NCBI GenBank assembly: GCA_944320105.1 | Contig: CALUGA010000020.1 | Coordinates: forward strand, 1 to 47,897 | Length of the DNA stretch: 47,897 bases | Source of the DNA: an uncultured Prevotella sp. | GTDB taxonomy: Bacteria; Bacteroidota; Bacteroidia; Bacteroidales; Bacteroidaceae | Direction: 5' to 3' | Shown: one piece after another, positions 25,972 to 36,040 of the stretch | Layout: each line of letters opens with the position of its first letter | How positions within the stretch are numbered: position 1 is the first letter of the stretch | Notes under the pieces: model-generated | Seen by the model: only the letters and a program-made list of their open reading frames with translations | Databases searched by the model: none | Told to the model about the DNA's origin: nothing | Translations under genes and position numbers: made by a program

Positions 25972-27453
25972 TCAATAGCTCCTGGCTATGATGACCCGGC
26001 ACTTCGCCGGTTTGCCGCTAACCATGTCAACGCCCGGTGTCTGCTCGTAGGCAAACGGCACACAGCGTATCGTGGCCTGCGTTTCTTCCTTTATCTTCGC
26101 CTCGGTCTCGGCAGTGCCATCCCAGTGGCAGAGGAAGAAGCCGCCATCCTTGATGCGCTCCTTGAATTCCTCGTAGTTGTCGCACTCGTACACATGGGCA
26201 TCGCGGAATTTGCGGGCTTTCTCAAATATGTTCTTCTGTATGTCGTCGAGCAGCGTCACAATGTGGTCGGCTATGCCCTCCAAGGGCAGCGTCTCCTTCT
26301 CAAGTGTGTCGCGGCGCATAAGCTCTATCGTGCCGTTCTCAAGGTCGCGGCCACCCATTGCCAAGCGCACCGGCACACCCTTCAGCTCATAGTCGGCAAA
26401 CTTGAAGCCCGGACGCTTGTTGTCTGCATCGTCGAACTTGACGCTGATTCCCTTTTCGCGCAGCGCGCCTATCACGGGGGCGAGCTTTTCCGAGATGGCA
26501 GCCAGCTGGTCGGCACCCTTGGTTATCGGGATAATCACCACCTGGATGGGCGCCAGCTTCGGCGGGAGCACAAGCCCGTTGTCGTCGGAGTGGGTCATGA
26601 TGAGCGCACCGATAAGGCGCGTAGATACGCCCCACGACGTGGCCCAGACATACTCCGGCTTGTTGTCCTTGTTGAGGAAGGTCACGTCGAAAGCCTTGGC
26701 GAAGTTCTGCCCAAGGAAGTGGCTCGTACCGCTCTGCAGCGCCTTGCCGTCCTGCATCATCGCTTCGATGGTGTAAGTGTCCAACGCTCCGGCGAAACGC
26801 TCGGTCTCGCTCTTCACGCCTTGGAGCACAGGAACGGCCATCCAGTTCTCCGCGAAGTCGGCATACACCTTGAGCATCTTCTGTGCTTCGGCCTCGGCCT
26901 CCTCGCGCGTGGCGTGAGCCGTATGCCCTTCCTGCCAGAGGAACTCGCTCGTGCGCAGGAAAGGACGCGTGCGCATCTCCCACCGCATCACGTTGCACCA
27001 CTGGTTGCAAAGCAGCGGCAGGTCGCGCCAAGAGTGAATCCAATTCTTGTATGTGTTCCAGATTATCGTCTCCGAAGTAGGGCGGATTATCAGTTCTTCC
27101 TCCAAGCGGGCAGCGGGGTCAACCTCCACACCGCTCTTGTCGTCCTTGGCGCGCAGGCGATAGTGCGTCACCACGGCGCATTCCTTGGCGAAACCCTCCA
27201 CGTGCTCGGCCTCACGCGAGAGGAAAGACTTGGGTATCAAGAGCGGGAAATAAGCGTTCTGCACACCCGTCTGCTTAAACATCAGGTCGAGCTGGTGCTG
27301 CATTTTCTCCCAGATGGCATAGCCATACGGCTTTATCACCATGCAGCCCCTAACCGCAGCCTGCTCTGCGAGGTCGGCCTTTACTACCAGGTCGTTGTAC
27401 CACTGGCTGTAGTTGTCGGCCCTTTTCGTCAGATCCTTTAATTCTTTAGCCAT
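25972..27453 (-). CDS. proS: Prolyl-tRNA synthetase
   Basis: ProS charges tRNA-Pro. The 493-residue protein is of the short archaeal/eukaryotic-like type without the bacterial editing insert. Visible are the class II motifs: [13 protein letters not shown] (motif 1 area), [16 protein letters not shown] and [15 protein letters not shown] (motif 2), then [16 protein letters not shown]. Anticodon-binding residues follow from about 290, and a C-terminal domain ends in CRVIIARSY. It is divergent from the OmpA-family gene and has its own promoter and terminator. Confidence 0.97.
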   Translation of the reverse strand: MAKELKDLTKRADNYSQWYNDLVVKADLAEQAAVRGCMVIKPYGYAIWEKMQHQLDLMFKQTGVQNAYFPLLIPKSFLSREAEHVEGFAKECAVVTHYRLRAKDDKSGVEVDPAARLEEELIIRPTSETIIWNTYKNWIHSWRDLPLLCNQWCNVMRWEMRTRPFLRTSEFLWQEGHTAHATREEAEAEAQKMLKVYADFAENWMAVPVLQGVKSETERFAGALDTYTIEAMMQDGKALQSGTSHFLGQNFAKAFDVTFLNKDNKPEYVWATSWGVSTRLIGALIMTHSDDNGLVLPPKLAPIQVVIIPITKGADQLAAISEKLAPVIGALREKGISVKFDDADNKRPGFKFADYELKGVPVRLAMGGRDLENGTIELMRRDTLEKETLPLEGIADHIVTLLDDIQKNIFEKARKFRDAHVYECDNYEEFKERIKDGGFFLCHWDGTAETEAKIKEETQATIRCVPFAYEQTPGVDMVSGKPAKCRVIIARSY

Positions 27454-27485
27454 ATCAAAACAATATATTTAATGTTTTTTGGCTG

Positions 27486-27493
27486 CAAAATTA
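27486..27493 (-). promoter_or_regulatory. -7 element of the proS promoter
   Basis: TAATTTTG followed by CA on the minus strand, about 30 bases before the start. The -33 element is weak. Confidence 0.6.
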
Positions 27494-27535
27494 CAAAAAA
27501 AACTCGGAAAAGGTATCGGGTAAAAATAAATAGAT

Positions 27536-27543
27536 TATCTTTG
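27536..27543 (+). promoter_or_regulatory. -7 element of the OmpA-family gene promoter
   Basis: TATCTTTG followed by CA. The RNA would start near 27,549, which rules out the in-frame ATG at 27,545 as the start codon. Confidence 0.6.
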
Positions 27544-27583
27544 CATGATGAATTTTATGTTTAACACTAAAATTGGTATCACG

Positions 27584-28258
27584 ATGAGAAAACTGAAAGT
27601 ATGTGCATTGACCCTTTGCTTAGGCATTGTCTTCGCAGGGTGCAACAACACCCAGAAGGGTGCGGCCATTGGTACTGGCGGAGGCGCAGCACTTGGCGCC
27701 ATAATAGGCAAACTTGCCGGCAACACGGCTGTAGGCGCAGCGGTCGGCGCAGCAGTGGGCGCCGGTACGGGAGCCATCATCGGCAAGCACATGGACAAGG
27801 TGAAGGCCGAGGCCGAGCAGGTGGAGAACGCCCAGGTGCAGGAGGTGAAGGACGCCAACGGACTTGACGCAGTGAAAGTGACCTTCGATTCCGGCATCCT
27901 CTTCGCCACCAACAAGTCAGACCTGAATACCGCCGCAAAGAACTCGCTCGCCAAGTTCGCCACTGTGCTCAATAACAACAAGACTTGCGACATCGCCATC
28001 TTTGGCCACACGGACAACACGGGCAACGACGGCATCAACGTGCCGCTGTCGGTGAGCCGTGCCACGAGCGTGGCCAACTACCTCAAGAGCTGCGGCGTGT
28101 CTGCCACGCAGATAAAGAGCGTAGAGGGCAAGGGGTCGTCGGAACCTGTTGCCGACAACTCAACAGCCGAGGGTAAGCAGCTCAACCGCCGCGTTGAGGT
28201 TTACATGTACGCCAGCCAGGCCATGATCCAGGCTGCCGAGAACGGAACGTTGCAGTAA
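27584..28258 (+). CDS. OmpA-family lipoprotein with glycine-zipper segment
   Basis: The 224-residue protein has a lipoprotein signal with lipobox FAGC (Cys20). A glycine-zipper stretch (about 25-70, repeats of GAAIG, GAIIG and GAAVG) is likely to insert in a membrane. The C-terminal OmpA domain (about 98-210) carries VTFDSGILFAT, IFGHTDNTG, LSVSRATSV and LNRRVEV, the peptidoglycan-binding signature. The likely role is anchoring the outer membrane to the wall. The start at 27,584 fits the lipobox and the promoter. mtgA follows after 17 bases, so both act on the envelope. Confidence 0.88.
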   Translation: MRKLKVCALTLCLGIVFAGCNNTQKGAAIGTGGGAALGAIIGKLAGNTAVGAAVGAAVGAGTGAIIGKHMDKVKAEAEQVENAQVQEVKDANGLDAVKVTFDSGILFATNKSDLNTAAKNSLAKFATVLNNNKTCDIAIFGHTDNTGNDGINVPLSVSRATSVANYLKSCGVSATQIKSVEGKGSSEPVADNSTAEGKQLNRRVEVYMYASQAMIQAAENGTLQ

Positions 28259-28275
28259 GCCCATAGCGCCGACGG

Positions 28276-28986
28276 ATGTTTATCATAAGGAAAATCCGCA
28301 CTATGCTGAAATGGATGGTGGTGGCCTTCTTTGGCACCACCATCCTTTCTGTTGTCGCCCTGCGCTTCGTCCCGGTTTACTTCACGCCGCTCATGTTCAT
28401 CCGCATGGCCCAGCAGCACGAGCGGGGCGAGGACATGAAGCTGCGCCACAGGTGGGTGCCGCTCAGTGAGATGTCGCCCAACCTGCCACTGGCGGTCATG
28501 GCCAGCGAGGACCAGCGCTTCCTCTCGCACCACGGCTTCGACTTCCGCGCCATCGAGAACGCGGCCAAGAACAACATGAAACGCGGCAGCAAGCGCAAGC
28601 TCGGAGCCAGCACCATATCGCAACAAACGGCCAAGAACGTGTTCCTATGGCCCGGCCGCACGTGGGTGCGCAAAGGGCTGGAGGCCTACTTCACCGCCCT
28701 CATCGAACTGATGTGGAGCAAGCAGCGCATCATGGAGGTGTACCTGAACTCCATTGAGATGGGCGACGGCATCTACGGGGCCGACGCCGTGGCCGAGCAC
28801 CACTTCGGCTGCCGCGCCTCAGAGCTTACGCGTGGTCAGTGCGCGCTCATCGCCGCATCGCTGCCCAACCCCCTCAAATATGACTCAAGCCAGCCCACGC
28901 GCTACATGAACAAGCGCAAGAGGCGCATACTGCGCGAGATGAACCATGTGAAACCCTTGCCGCCAGAGGGCGAGGACGCCGATTGA
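28276..28986 (+). CDS. mtgA: Monofunctional peptidoglycan glycosyltransferase
   Basis: MtgA polymerises lipid II into glycan strands. The 236-residue protein has one N-terminal membrane segment (about 11-33), then a GT51 domain: catalytic Glu78 in ASEDQRFLSHHGFD, GASTISQQTAKNVFL, and MEVYLNSIEMGDGIYGADAVAE. There is no transpeptidase domain. It probably shares the promoter of the OmpA-family gene. Confidence 0.95.
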   Translation: MFIIRKIRTMLKWMVVAFFGTTILSVVALRFVPVYFTPLMFIRMAQQHERGEDMKLRHRWVPLSEMSPNLPLAVMASEDQRFLSHHGFDFRAIENAAKNNMKRGSKRKLGASTISQQTAKNVFLWPGRTWVRKGLEAYFTALIELMWSKQRIMEVYLNSIEMGDGIYGADAVAEHHFGCRASELTRGQCALIAASLPNPLKYDSSQPTRYMNKRKRRILREMNHVKPLPPEGEDAD

Positions 28987-29017
28987 TGCCCCTGGCGGCA
29001 GGGCAGCCATATGCCAC

Positions 29018-29052
29018 TTAACCCAAATCTGCCTGACGGCGATTTGGGTTAA
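29018..29052. terminator. Hairpin between convergent mtgA and recombinase genes
   Basis: TTAACCCAAATC pairs perfectly with GATTTGGGTTAA around 11 bases. The recombinase stop codon lies in the right arm. There is no U-run on either side. The word CCCAAATC is shared with the ends of the 193-bp element. Confidence 0.5.
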
Positions 29053-30248
29053 AACATACGCAAAATCATGTCGTTGGCCTTGTCGATGGCCGAATTGTCG
29101 AGCGAAGCAAGGTAGATGCGTGTGGTGCGCTCCGAATCGTGGCCCATGCCCTCGCTGATTACGGCCAGCGGAACGTTGGCGCTCCGCGCCACGCTCGCCC
29201 ACGAATGGCGGGCTACGTACATGGAGAGAGCCACGTCCACCCCCGCCCTCGCCGCCACCTTCTTCAGCTTCGCGTTCACAAGGTGCAGGGCGTTCTGGTA
29301 CTGACGCCGCTCATCTGCCCTGCGCCTTATTATCGGCAGCAGGCGTCCGCCCTCATTCTCCGGGTACTTGTCCACAATCTCTTGCATGCACCGCTCCCAC
29401 TTCACGTAGAGCTTCTGCCCCGTCTTGTGCCTGCGATAGACCAGCACGCCACCCTTAAGGTCGGTTTTGCTCAAGTAAGCCATGTCCACGAAGGCCATGC
29501 CCCGGGTGTAGAAACTGAAAAGAAACATATCGCGGGCAAAGTCGAGCGAGGCATCGGCAGCAAGGTCAACGGCCTTGATGCGCCTCAGCGCACCGAGGCT
29601 GATGGCACGCTTGGCCGTCTTCTCCACCCCCGTGTACACCCCGCCGAATGGATGGCGCTGCGCCGTCAGCCCCCGGGCCACAGCCCTGTTGTACGCCGCC
29701 CGCAATATCCTCATGTAGAACGACACCGTGTTCAGTGCCAGCCCACGCCCCTTGAGGTAAGCCTCATAGAGCATGATCATCTCGCTATCAATGGAATCGA
29801 GACTCACGTCCGCATGGCCACAGAAGCCCATGAAGCTGCGCATGGCCGCCATATAGGTCTCAGCCGTGCGCAACCGCCCCGCTGCGCGCAACCCGCCAAT
29901 GACTCCCTGCACGAACACCGGGAACGAAAGGTAAGCCCGCGCGGCCTCATACTCCTCTACAACCCTCTGCGCCGTACACTCCCCACTGGCCTCCAGCCTG
30001 CCAATCACCCCGCGCAGCATGGCCCTGTCGCGGCCTATGCGCTCGCCCATGGCGCGCAGCACTGCAGTCCGGCGCCCGCCCGGCTCACCCTCAACGGGCA
30101 TGGCCCTGCCCTCATCCCACTCCTGCGGCAAGAGCCTGTAGCCCGTGCTTATCTGCCTCACCGTGCGCCCCTGCGTCACTTGAAAATAAACGCTACCCAT
30201 GTTTCCCTCCACCGTAGAGGGCCTGAACTTAATCTTCACTGATGCCAT
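29049..30248 (-). CDS. Tyrosine recombinase (phage-integrase family)
   Basis: The 399-residue protein has the Bacteroidetes plan of N-terminal Arm domain (about 1-90), SAM-like core-binding domain (about 105-200) and catalytic domain. Catalytic residues visible are Arg249 (FYTRGMAF), Lys275 (RRHKTGQ), Arg347 in YVARHSW, His370 in GMGH and Tyr379. The first position of the HxxR box is Tyr344, common in this phylum. Such enzymes either integrate elements or invert promoters. No att-like direct repeats or phage genes surround it. It lies downstream of the large FG-GAP gene on the same strand. Confidence 0.93.
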   Translation of the reverse strand: MASVKIKFRPSTVEGNMGSVYFQVTQGRTVRQISTGYRLLPQEWDEGRAMPVEGEPGGRRTAVLRAMGERIGRDRAMLRGVIGRLEASGECTAQRVVEEYEAARAYLSFPVFVQGVIGGLRAAGRLRTAETYMAAMRSFMGFCGHADVSLDSIDSEMIMLYEAYLKGRGLALNTVSFYMRILRAAYNRAVARGLTAQRHPFGGVYTGVEKTAKRAISLGALRRIKAVDLAADASLDFARDMFLFSFYTRGMAFVDMAYLSKTDLKGGVLVYRRHKTGQKLYVKWERCMQEIVDKYPENEGGRLLPIIRRRADERRQYQNALHLVNAKLKKVAARAGVDVALSMYVARHSWASVARSANVPLAVISEGMGHDSERTTRIYLASLDNSAIDKANDMILRMF

Positions 30249-30291
30249 TTCGCTAATACACTTTAGTTAAAACAATGTCTGAAAAAGACTG

Positions 30292-30299
30292 CAAATGTA
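30292..30299 (-). promoter_or_regulatory. -7 element of the recombinase promoter
   Basis: TACATTTG followed by CA on the minus strand, 43 bases before the start; weak -33 region. Confidence 0.5.
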
Positions 30300-30315
30300 A
30301 GTGCATTTAGCTGAA

Positions 30316-30349
30316 AAAGGCAGGTGGCAGGCCAAAACGGCCTGCCACC
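30316..30349 (-). terminator. Terminator after the FG-GAP gene
   Basis: A perfect 11-bp stem GGTGGCAGGCC/GGCCTGCCACC around AAAAC, followed on the minus strand by TGCCTTTTT. Confidence 0.8.
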
Positions 30350-30419
30350 CAGTCACGTCTATAACATTTTAGGCTGCGCCACTATCCATGCCGCTATCCG
30401 TGACGGCACCCTTTGGCCG

Positions 30420-33400
30420 TCAGCGCAGCATCACCTTTGCCACCTTTCCGCCCGCGCGGACGATGTGGACGCCAGTTGGCAAGGAGGCCACGCGCAGCGT
30501 TCCGGTGGCCGTCTGCCTGCATTCCACGCGCCCCGCAATGTCGGTTATGATCACGTCGGTATCGGCAGGCAGATTCTCAATCACCACAGTGCGCCCTTTC
30601 AGGCTTATCCTCACAACGCTTGCGGAAGCCTCAGCTGAGGCGATGCCGGTGTAAGAGCCTACCTGCACATCGGCCACGGCAGTGACGCCAGAGCCATCCA
30701 CGGCCTTGGCCTGCACACGGACGGTACCGCCCACGGTGTTCTCCTTTACGCTGAGCACGCCCTCATGGCTCACCGTGGCAAGGTTGCCACCATCCACGAC
30801 GCTCCACTCTACGGTGGCTATCGTGGCCAACGCAGGCGTGGCAACTGCCCTGAGGCGGAGCGACGGCTGCGACTGGCCAATGGCCATCACGCCCTCCACG
30901 CTCGTAATCTCCAAAGCCTCAACCATCGTGACGCTGTAAGCCTCGGCCGTGCTTATCACGTTAGAGCGGCCTTCGGCAGCGGTGCGCGGAGCCATCCGGA
31001 GGCCAGTTGCCCGGGCGGCAGTGCCATCGGCCATTGTATAAGCCAGCGCATAATACATCGGCGAGTCGTCGGCGCGCTTGTGTGTGAAGCTCTGCGAGTT
31101 GCCCGAAACCACGTCGAGCACGGACAGGTTGTCTGCCGCCGGGCCTGCGAGGATGGTGTACTGGGCTATGTCGGCACCCTCGTAGGGCATCCAGTGCAGG
31201 TTTATGTCGTTTCCGAGGCCGCGGTTAATCATCATGTGTATGTTGCCGTGGATGCGGCCCGGGCGCGTCTCGCCGCCGTAAACGGTACCCATGGTGAGCA
31301 TGTAGCGCGTGGTCTTCACCTCGGGACGGCTCTCGCCATCGACGTATCGCCCGTCGGCAAGCGGCACCTCCGCCACCTTCTCATACTCATCGGCCACCGA
31401 TGTTTCGCGGTAAACGTTAACCATGCCATTCAGCACCGTGGCATCGGGCAACGGCATGGCGGCATCCCAGCTCACCACATTGCGCCCGTTGCTGACGCTC
31501 ACCATCGTTATCTCGGGCCTGAATGCCGAGCCAACCACCTCAATCGCCTTCTTCGCCTCAGTCACGCCAAACACATCGTCCTCATAACTGAGCGCAAGCT
31601 CCGCCGTGCCATCGCTTTCAGGCAGCGTAATCATGGCAACGTTGGCAGCAGCGTCCACTTCAACAGAGCCGCCATCGATGCTTACCGATGCCTTGCCTGC
31701 AGCCGAAGCAAACACCTCAGGCAACTCCACGGTGAGCACGGTGCCGCCAAGAGCCTTGGCCGGCAGCACTACGTTGAGGTTGGGCCGCTCCTCAATCATT
31801 ATCTTGTGCTCGCTGCGCAGCATGCTTATAGAAACCACCACGGTTTTCAGTCCGGGCGTTGTCCATGTGATGGTGTTGCCTTCCACGGTGCCGCCGTCGG
31901 CACTTACGGAGAACTGCCCCTCTACGTTGTCGCGGTAAGCAAACTCCACCGGCACTCCTACGCCGCCCTTGGCAGGCATAGTGATGAGACCCACCGCAGC
32001 CGGGGTGAACTCTACCGGCTCTGAGAAAGCCGAGTGGGCGTACCACGGGTCGATGGTCTGTATGCGCACCTCATATGTCTTGCCCGCCGTGAAACGCCCG
32101 AAGGGAATGGGCATGGTGGGCGTGGAGCGGTAGGCAAGCCAGCCCGGAGATGGCGTGGCTGCGGCATCGCTCGTAGAGTTAAGGGGCGAGATGATGTAGT
32201 TGTCGGTGCCTTTCTCGCGGACGCTCACGTTGTAACGGAGGTAGGCCGAGGGCGACTCAGCATCAGTGGCGCCGCTCCAGTTGAGCGTAACGTTGTCCTG
32301 GTTCTGCGTAACGTAAACCTGCGTGGGAGCCGTTGGGGCTGTGTTCGGGTAGCGCGAACTAAGCTCGCCGATGCTGTTCCATGCGTCTGGGTAGCCGTCG
32401 TTATAGAGGTCGAACATCCTCAGAGGGTCTACATCGCTAAGGTCAAGGTACGTGTCAATCCCACTGATATGGGCAGCCTGCGGTCTGTCGAGGCGGTTGA
32501 GCACGAGCGAGTCGGCAGCTGCGGCATAGTCGAGCCGCCCGTCGTTGTCGAAGTCGAAGCCGAGCGGCAGGCCGGGAAGCTCCACTTCCTCTTCAAACTT
32601 AAGGTCGGCGCCGCCGAGGCGGGCGCTGTATTCATAGCTGTCGTAGTCGCCATAAGAATAAGCTATGTCCGTCCAGCCATCGCCGTTAACGTCGAAAGCT
32701 TTCACGGTCAAGGGCGTTGCGCCCTCAAGCACAGTCAGCTCTACCCTCTCAAAGCTGAAGTTTCCCTTGTTGATTGCAAGGAAATACTGCTTCTTGAACG
32801 ACGAGTCATAGGCGTTCTCGTCGCCAATCAGCAAGTAATCCACAAGCCCGTCGCGGTTGAAGTCGGCCGGAATCATGGCGCTTGCCCATTGCCCATTGTC
32901 GAAATTCTGCGTTATTAGCTCCAGCCTTCCGTCGCCATAGTTCCTGTAAAGGCGCGACCCCGTGTAGAAATCCGGGTAGCCGTCGTTGTCGAAGTCGCAG
33001 GCACTGAAGGAGTCGTAACTATCTAACGAGCCGCCAGTGGTCAACGTGTAGCCCTCGGAATCGATGGAGAAGTCCATCGAGCCGTTGTTTACGAGCCAGT
33101 CGAACCTTGTTCCGCCCTTGTTGTGGCGGCCATAAAGGTCAGGCTTGCCGTCCATGTTCTTGTCCAATATGAGGGTAGGATCAATCCTGACGTCCGACAG
33201 GCTGAGGCTGGGGTATTCCTCATAGCTACCATTGACGTAGGTATACAGATCCGCGCCAGAAACAATCTCCACCTGCCCGTCGGCTTCCAAGTCCACGGGC
33301 CAGCCAATTGTGACGGCATTGTCTGCCCGCAGCGGACTGACGTTTACTTTCTGCGTCACCTTTATCCCGCTGCCGCTTACCGTGGCCTCGATGGTTTTCT

Positions 33401-35597
33401 GCCCCATGTCGGCGAAGAGGATGCGGGCCGAATGGCCGTCGGAGGCAATCACCTCGCCGTCGGGCAAGGCGCGGAACGAAACTTCAGAGCCGCCCAGGGC
33501 CGTGGCCACGAGCGTGTCGGCAAGGCAAAGCTGCGTGGCCGAAAGGGCGAAAGGCGCGCTCACGGCAGTGTTTTCGAACTCGGCGGCATCGCTCCACGGG
33601 CCGGCAAGGCCGTTCTGGTCTATGGCCCTTACCTGCGCCCTCACCTCGCCTTCGGGCCACGACCCGGCATTGGCCACAATGAAAGTGTTGCCACCGGTGA
33701 GCGAGCTGTAGAGCGCGGAGCCGCCGCTGAGACGCACCTCATAGTCGAGATCCTCGGTCGCGCTCTCGTTGTCGGAGCCTGCGTTCCACTCCACCTTGAC
33801 GTTGGCCGTAGACCTGTCGGCTATCACGCGCGGCACTCCGAGCTTGGCGGGAGCGGTGTTTTGCGTAGACGCGGGCGTCAGTGACAAGAGCCGTGCGCCA
33901 TCCATATATCCCGCGCTTTCGTCAGTCGCGGCTATGTACATATAGCCGTCGCCGAGGTAAGGATGGAAGGTCAGGTTGTCGTAATAGTTGGCGTAATAGC
34001 CATCGGGCAAGAGCTGGGCCTCCGTAAGGTTGAACGAGGCATCCCAGTCGATGCGGAAAAATTGCACGCTGCCGTCGCTGGCAATGGCCGTTGGGCGGCC
34101 ATCCATGCTGAAATCGTAAACTCCGTAGAACTCGCGCTTGCCGCTGATGGCGCGCTCGGTCTTCTGGAACGTGCCGTCGCCCCGGTTCTTGAAGAACACG
34201 AGGTAGGCATACTGCTGGCCACTGGGCGTGTCGGCGAGCAGGAGGATGTCGCTGAGGCGGTCGCCGTCGAGGTCGCGGCATATCACCCGTGTCACGTTCT
34301 TGTTGGAGAATAACACCGTTGGCTCGAAGCCCGCCGCGCCCCGGCTGAGGTTGAGCGTTACGTCGCCCATGCTCTCGTCGAACACCACAAGGTCCTTCAC
34401 CCCGTCGCCGTTTACGTCGGCCACGGTAACGCTGCCTGCTATGGACGCAGAGTAGTAGCGCCCGTCGGGCAGCGAGAGGAAGGTGTTGCCATTGGGGTCG
34501 ATGAGGTCGGGATAGCCGTCCATGTTGATGTCCACTGCCTCCATGCGCGCCGCCTCGGCATAGCTCACGCCGTGCTCGCCCCCGGCCATGCCGCTCATGT
34601 TTACGCTGTTGTTGGTAAAGCTGCCGTTGCCGCCGTCGCTAAACTGCGCCTGGGCAATCTCCTCGGGGTCGGTTACAACGTTGAGCGGCTGCATGGTGAA
34701 CGCGCCGTCGGCCAGCTGCATGAGCGTTAATGGTTCGTAAGCCTTGGCCCACCCCGCACTGTGGAATAGGAACACGTCCTTGCGCCCGTCGCGGTTGAAG
34801 TCGGTCACCACGGCATTTGACAAACTATAATCCTTGTTTATGCCATCGAGCTGCTGTATGCGGTATGCGCCCGACGCATCGCTATAGGCAATGCCCCACC
34901 CTACGGCATCACTGCTGTAATTGCCGCCGGAGGTGGCCGGGTCATATACCTTATACAACACATCGGCCCTACCATCGGCATTGAAGTCGGCAATAAGGTA
35001 AGTGGAGGATACCAAGATGGCGTCCTCGCTGCCGTCGATGTAAATGAGCGAGCCGTTGGGCTTCATCCACGTGAGCCGCTCGTCGTCAGTTTCTGTGGCC
35101 ATATAGCTGTCGTGCCTCGTCCACAGCACACCGTCGACAAACAGAAGCCTCGCCATGTCGGAATCGGGATATACAGAGCCGAGCCACAGCTCAGCCTCTT
35201 CCCAAGACGTTATGCGGAAAAAATCGTAGCCGTCTTCCGAGAAGTCCGGCTCGCGGTCGTCGGGATAATAACTCTCCATCATGGAGGGGGACTCTGGGTC
35301 GGGCGGCAGCACACGGTAGTAAGCCACTCCGTCCACTACCCTGTAGTACTGGCCATCGCTCTTTGGCATGCAATAGCGCGATGCATCATCAGGATCCGGG
35401 ATGCTGCCCTCGGGGTAACTGTACACCACCCCAAACCTGCCGAGCCGCTCGAGCACACCATCGCCGTCGGCATCGCCATAGTCAATGAAGCTCGACGTAA
35501 GGTAGTCGTAATCTACCTCGACCACCTTTTGAGCCGAAGCCGCGCCCGGCGACAATGCTGCCGCCAAGGCGATTGCGATTAAATAAAGATTTTTCAT
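30420..35597 (-). CDS. Giant secreted FG-GAP repeat protein with type IX secretion tail
   Basis: The 1,725-residue protein starts with a signal peptide (cleaved near AASAQ, residue 23). It has two groups of FG-GAP/VCBS calcium-binding repeats of the form DxNxDGxxD: about 40-450 (DFNADGRADVLY, DINMDGYPDLID, DVNGDGVKDLVV) and about 830-1070 (DKNMDGKPDLYG, DFDNDGYPDFYT, DLYNDGYPDAWN). Fibronectin type III-like stretches follow each group. A bacterial Ig-like domain (about 1560-1645) precedes a C-terminal sorting domain with DIAGRVECR and PTGVHIVRAGGK, as in type IX secretion cargo. It is probably surface-bound or released; the ligand is unknown. Confidence 0.85.
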   Translation of the reverse strand: MKNLYLIAIALAAALSPGAASAQKVVEVDYDYLTSSFIDYGDADGDGVLERLGRFGVVYSYPEGSIPDPDDASRYCMPKSDGQYYRVVDGVAYYRVLPPDPESPSMMESYYPDDREPDFSEDGYDFFRITSWEEAELWLGSVYPDSDMARLLFVDGVLWTRHDSYMATETDDERLTWMKPNGSLIYIDGSEDAILVSSTYLIADFNADGRADVLYKVYDPATSGGNYSSDAVGWGIAYSDASGAYRIQQLDGINKDYSLSNAVVTDFNRDGRKDVFLFHSAGWAKAYEPLTLMQLADGAFTMQPLNVVTDPEEIAQAQFSDGGNGSFTNNSVNMSGMAGGEHGVSYAEAARMEAVDINMDGYPDLIDPNGNTFLSLPDGRYYSASIAGSVTVADVNGDGVKDLVVFDESMGDVTLNLSRGAAGFEPTVLFSNKNVTRVICRDLDGDRLSDILLLADTPSGQQYAYLVFFKNRGDGTFQKTERAISGKREFYGVYDFSMDGRPTAIASDGSVQFFRIDWDASFNLTEAQLLPDGYYANYYDNLTFHPYLGDGYMYIAATDESAGYMDGARLLSLTPASTQNTAPAKLGVPRVIADRSTANVKVEWNAGSDNESATEDLDYEVRLSGGSALYSSLTGGNTFIVANAGSWPEGEVRAQVRAIDQNGLAGPWSDAAEFENTAVSAPFALSATQLCLADTLVATALGGSEVSFRALPDGEVIASDGHSARILFADMGQKTIEATVSGSGIKVTQKVNVSPLRADNAVTIGWPVDLEADGQVEIVSGADLYTYVNGSYEEYPSLSLSDVRIDPTLILDKNMDGKPDLYGRHNKGGTRFDWLVNNGSMDFSIDSEGYTLTTGGSLDSYDSFSACDFDNDGYPDFYTGSRLYRNYGDGRLELITQNFDNGQWASAMIPADFNRDGLVDYLLIGDENAYDSSFKKQYFLAINKGNFSFERVELTVLEGATPLTVKAFDVNGDGWTDIAYSYGDYDSYEYSARLGGADLKFEEEVELPGLPLGFDFDNDGRLDYAAAADSLVLNRLDRPQAAHISGIDTYLDLSDVDPLRMFDLYNDGYPDAWNSIGELSSRYPNTAPTAPTQVYVTQNQDNVTLNWSGATDAESPSAYLRYNVSVREKGTDNYIISPLNSTSDAAATPSPGWLAYRSTPTMPIPFGRFTAGKTYEVRIQTIDPWYAHSAFSEPVEFTPAAVGLITMPAKGGVGVPVEFAYRDNVEGQFSVSADGGTVEGNTITWTTPGLKTVVVSISMLRSEHKIMIEERPNLNVVLPAKALGGTVLTVELPEVFASAAGKASVSIDGGSVEVDAAANVAMITLPESDGTAELALSYEDDVFGVTEAKKAIEVVGSAFRPEITMVSVSNGRNVVSWDAAMPLPDATVLNGMVNVYRETSVADEYEKVAEVPLADGRYVDGESRPEVKTTRYMLTMGTVYGGETRPGRIHGNIHMMINRGLGNDINLHWMPYEGADIAQYTILAGPAADNLSVLDVVSGNSQSFTHKRADDSPMYYALAYTMADGTAARATGLRMAPRTAAEGRSNVISTAEAYSVTMVEALEITSVEGVMAIGQSQPSLRLRAVATPALATIATVEWSVVDGGNLATVSHEGVLSVKENTVGGTVRVQAKAVDGSGVTAVADVQVGSYTGIASAEASASVVRISLKGRTVVIENLPADTDVIITDIAGRVECRQTATGTLRVASLPTGVHIVRAGGKVAKVMLR

Positions 35598-35659
35598 AAG
35601 CTAAAAATTTATGAAGTACATTAATATCCTTATGGTAAACCGACCATGCTGCCATATCA

Positions 35660-35667
35660 CAAAATTA
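35660..35667 (-). promoter_or_regulatory. -7 element of the FG-GAP gene promoter
   Basis: TAATTTTG on the minus strand, 62 bases before the start. The -33 region has no clear TTTG. The 700-base gap from here to 36,300 holds no gene; it contains GTAAAT-GAT-ATTTAC (35892-35906) and the repeat at 36,041. Confidence 0.5.
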
Positions 35668-36040
35668 GCAAATAAATGCCTAAGTAAGTCCCGTGGCGGC
35701 CGTGTTGCTATGTCAATTAGTAAAAAACGTATGTCAATCTTTCAAAAGTGGCCGTTTATCGGGCCACAGGCAGCACGACAAGCAGCAACCGCACGAAGCA
35801 AACCAATGGCCACCATGTAGGCGATAAACTAAAAGTCACCTGCCTGCATAGGCATGATGCATGGCCCGCCATAGTCAGAAAAGCGAAAACTGTAAATGAT
35901 ATTTACCACCGTTCAAGGCTCCGCAATGCATCAATGCATACAAAACATCAGCTGCAACCAAGGCTTCGGGCAAGCCTCAAAGCACGGTAGCAAAACATTA
36001 CAAAAGGCTGAAAACAATGCATATGGTAACGGACTGCTTC

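Noticed and set aside
25831-27441. Long open frame antisense to proS
   Set aside because: It shadows proS over its full length and crosses the proS terminator and part of the mobile element; no start signals or motifs.
27545-27583. Upstream ATG as start of the OmpA-family gene
   Set aside because: It precedes the predicted RNA start and would put 13 residues in front of a clean lipoprotein signal.
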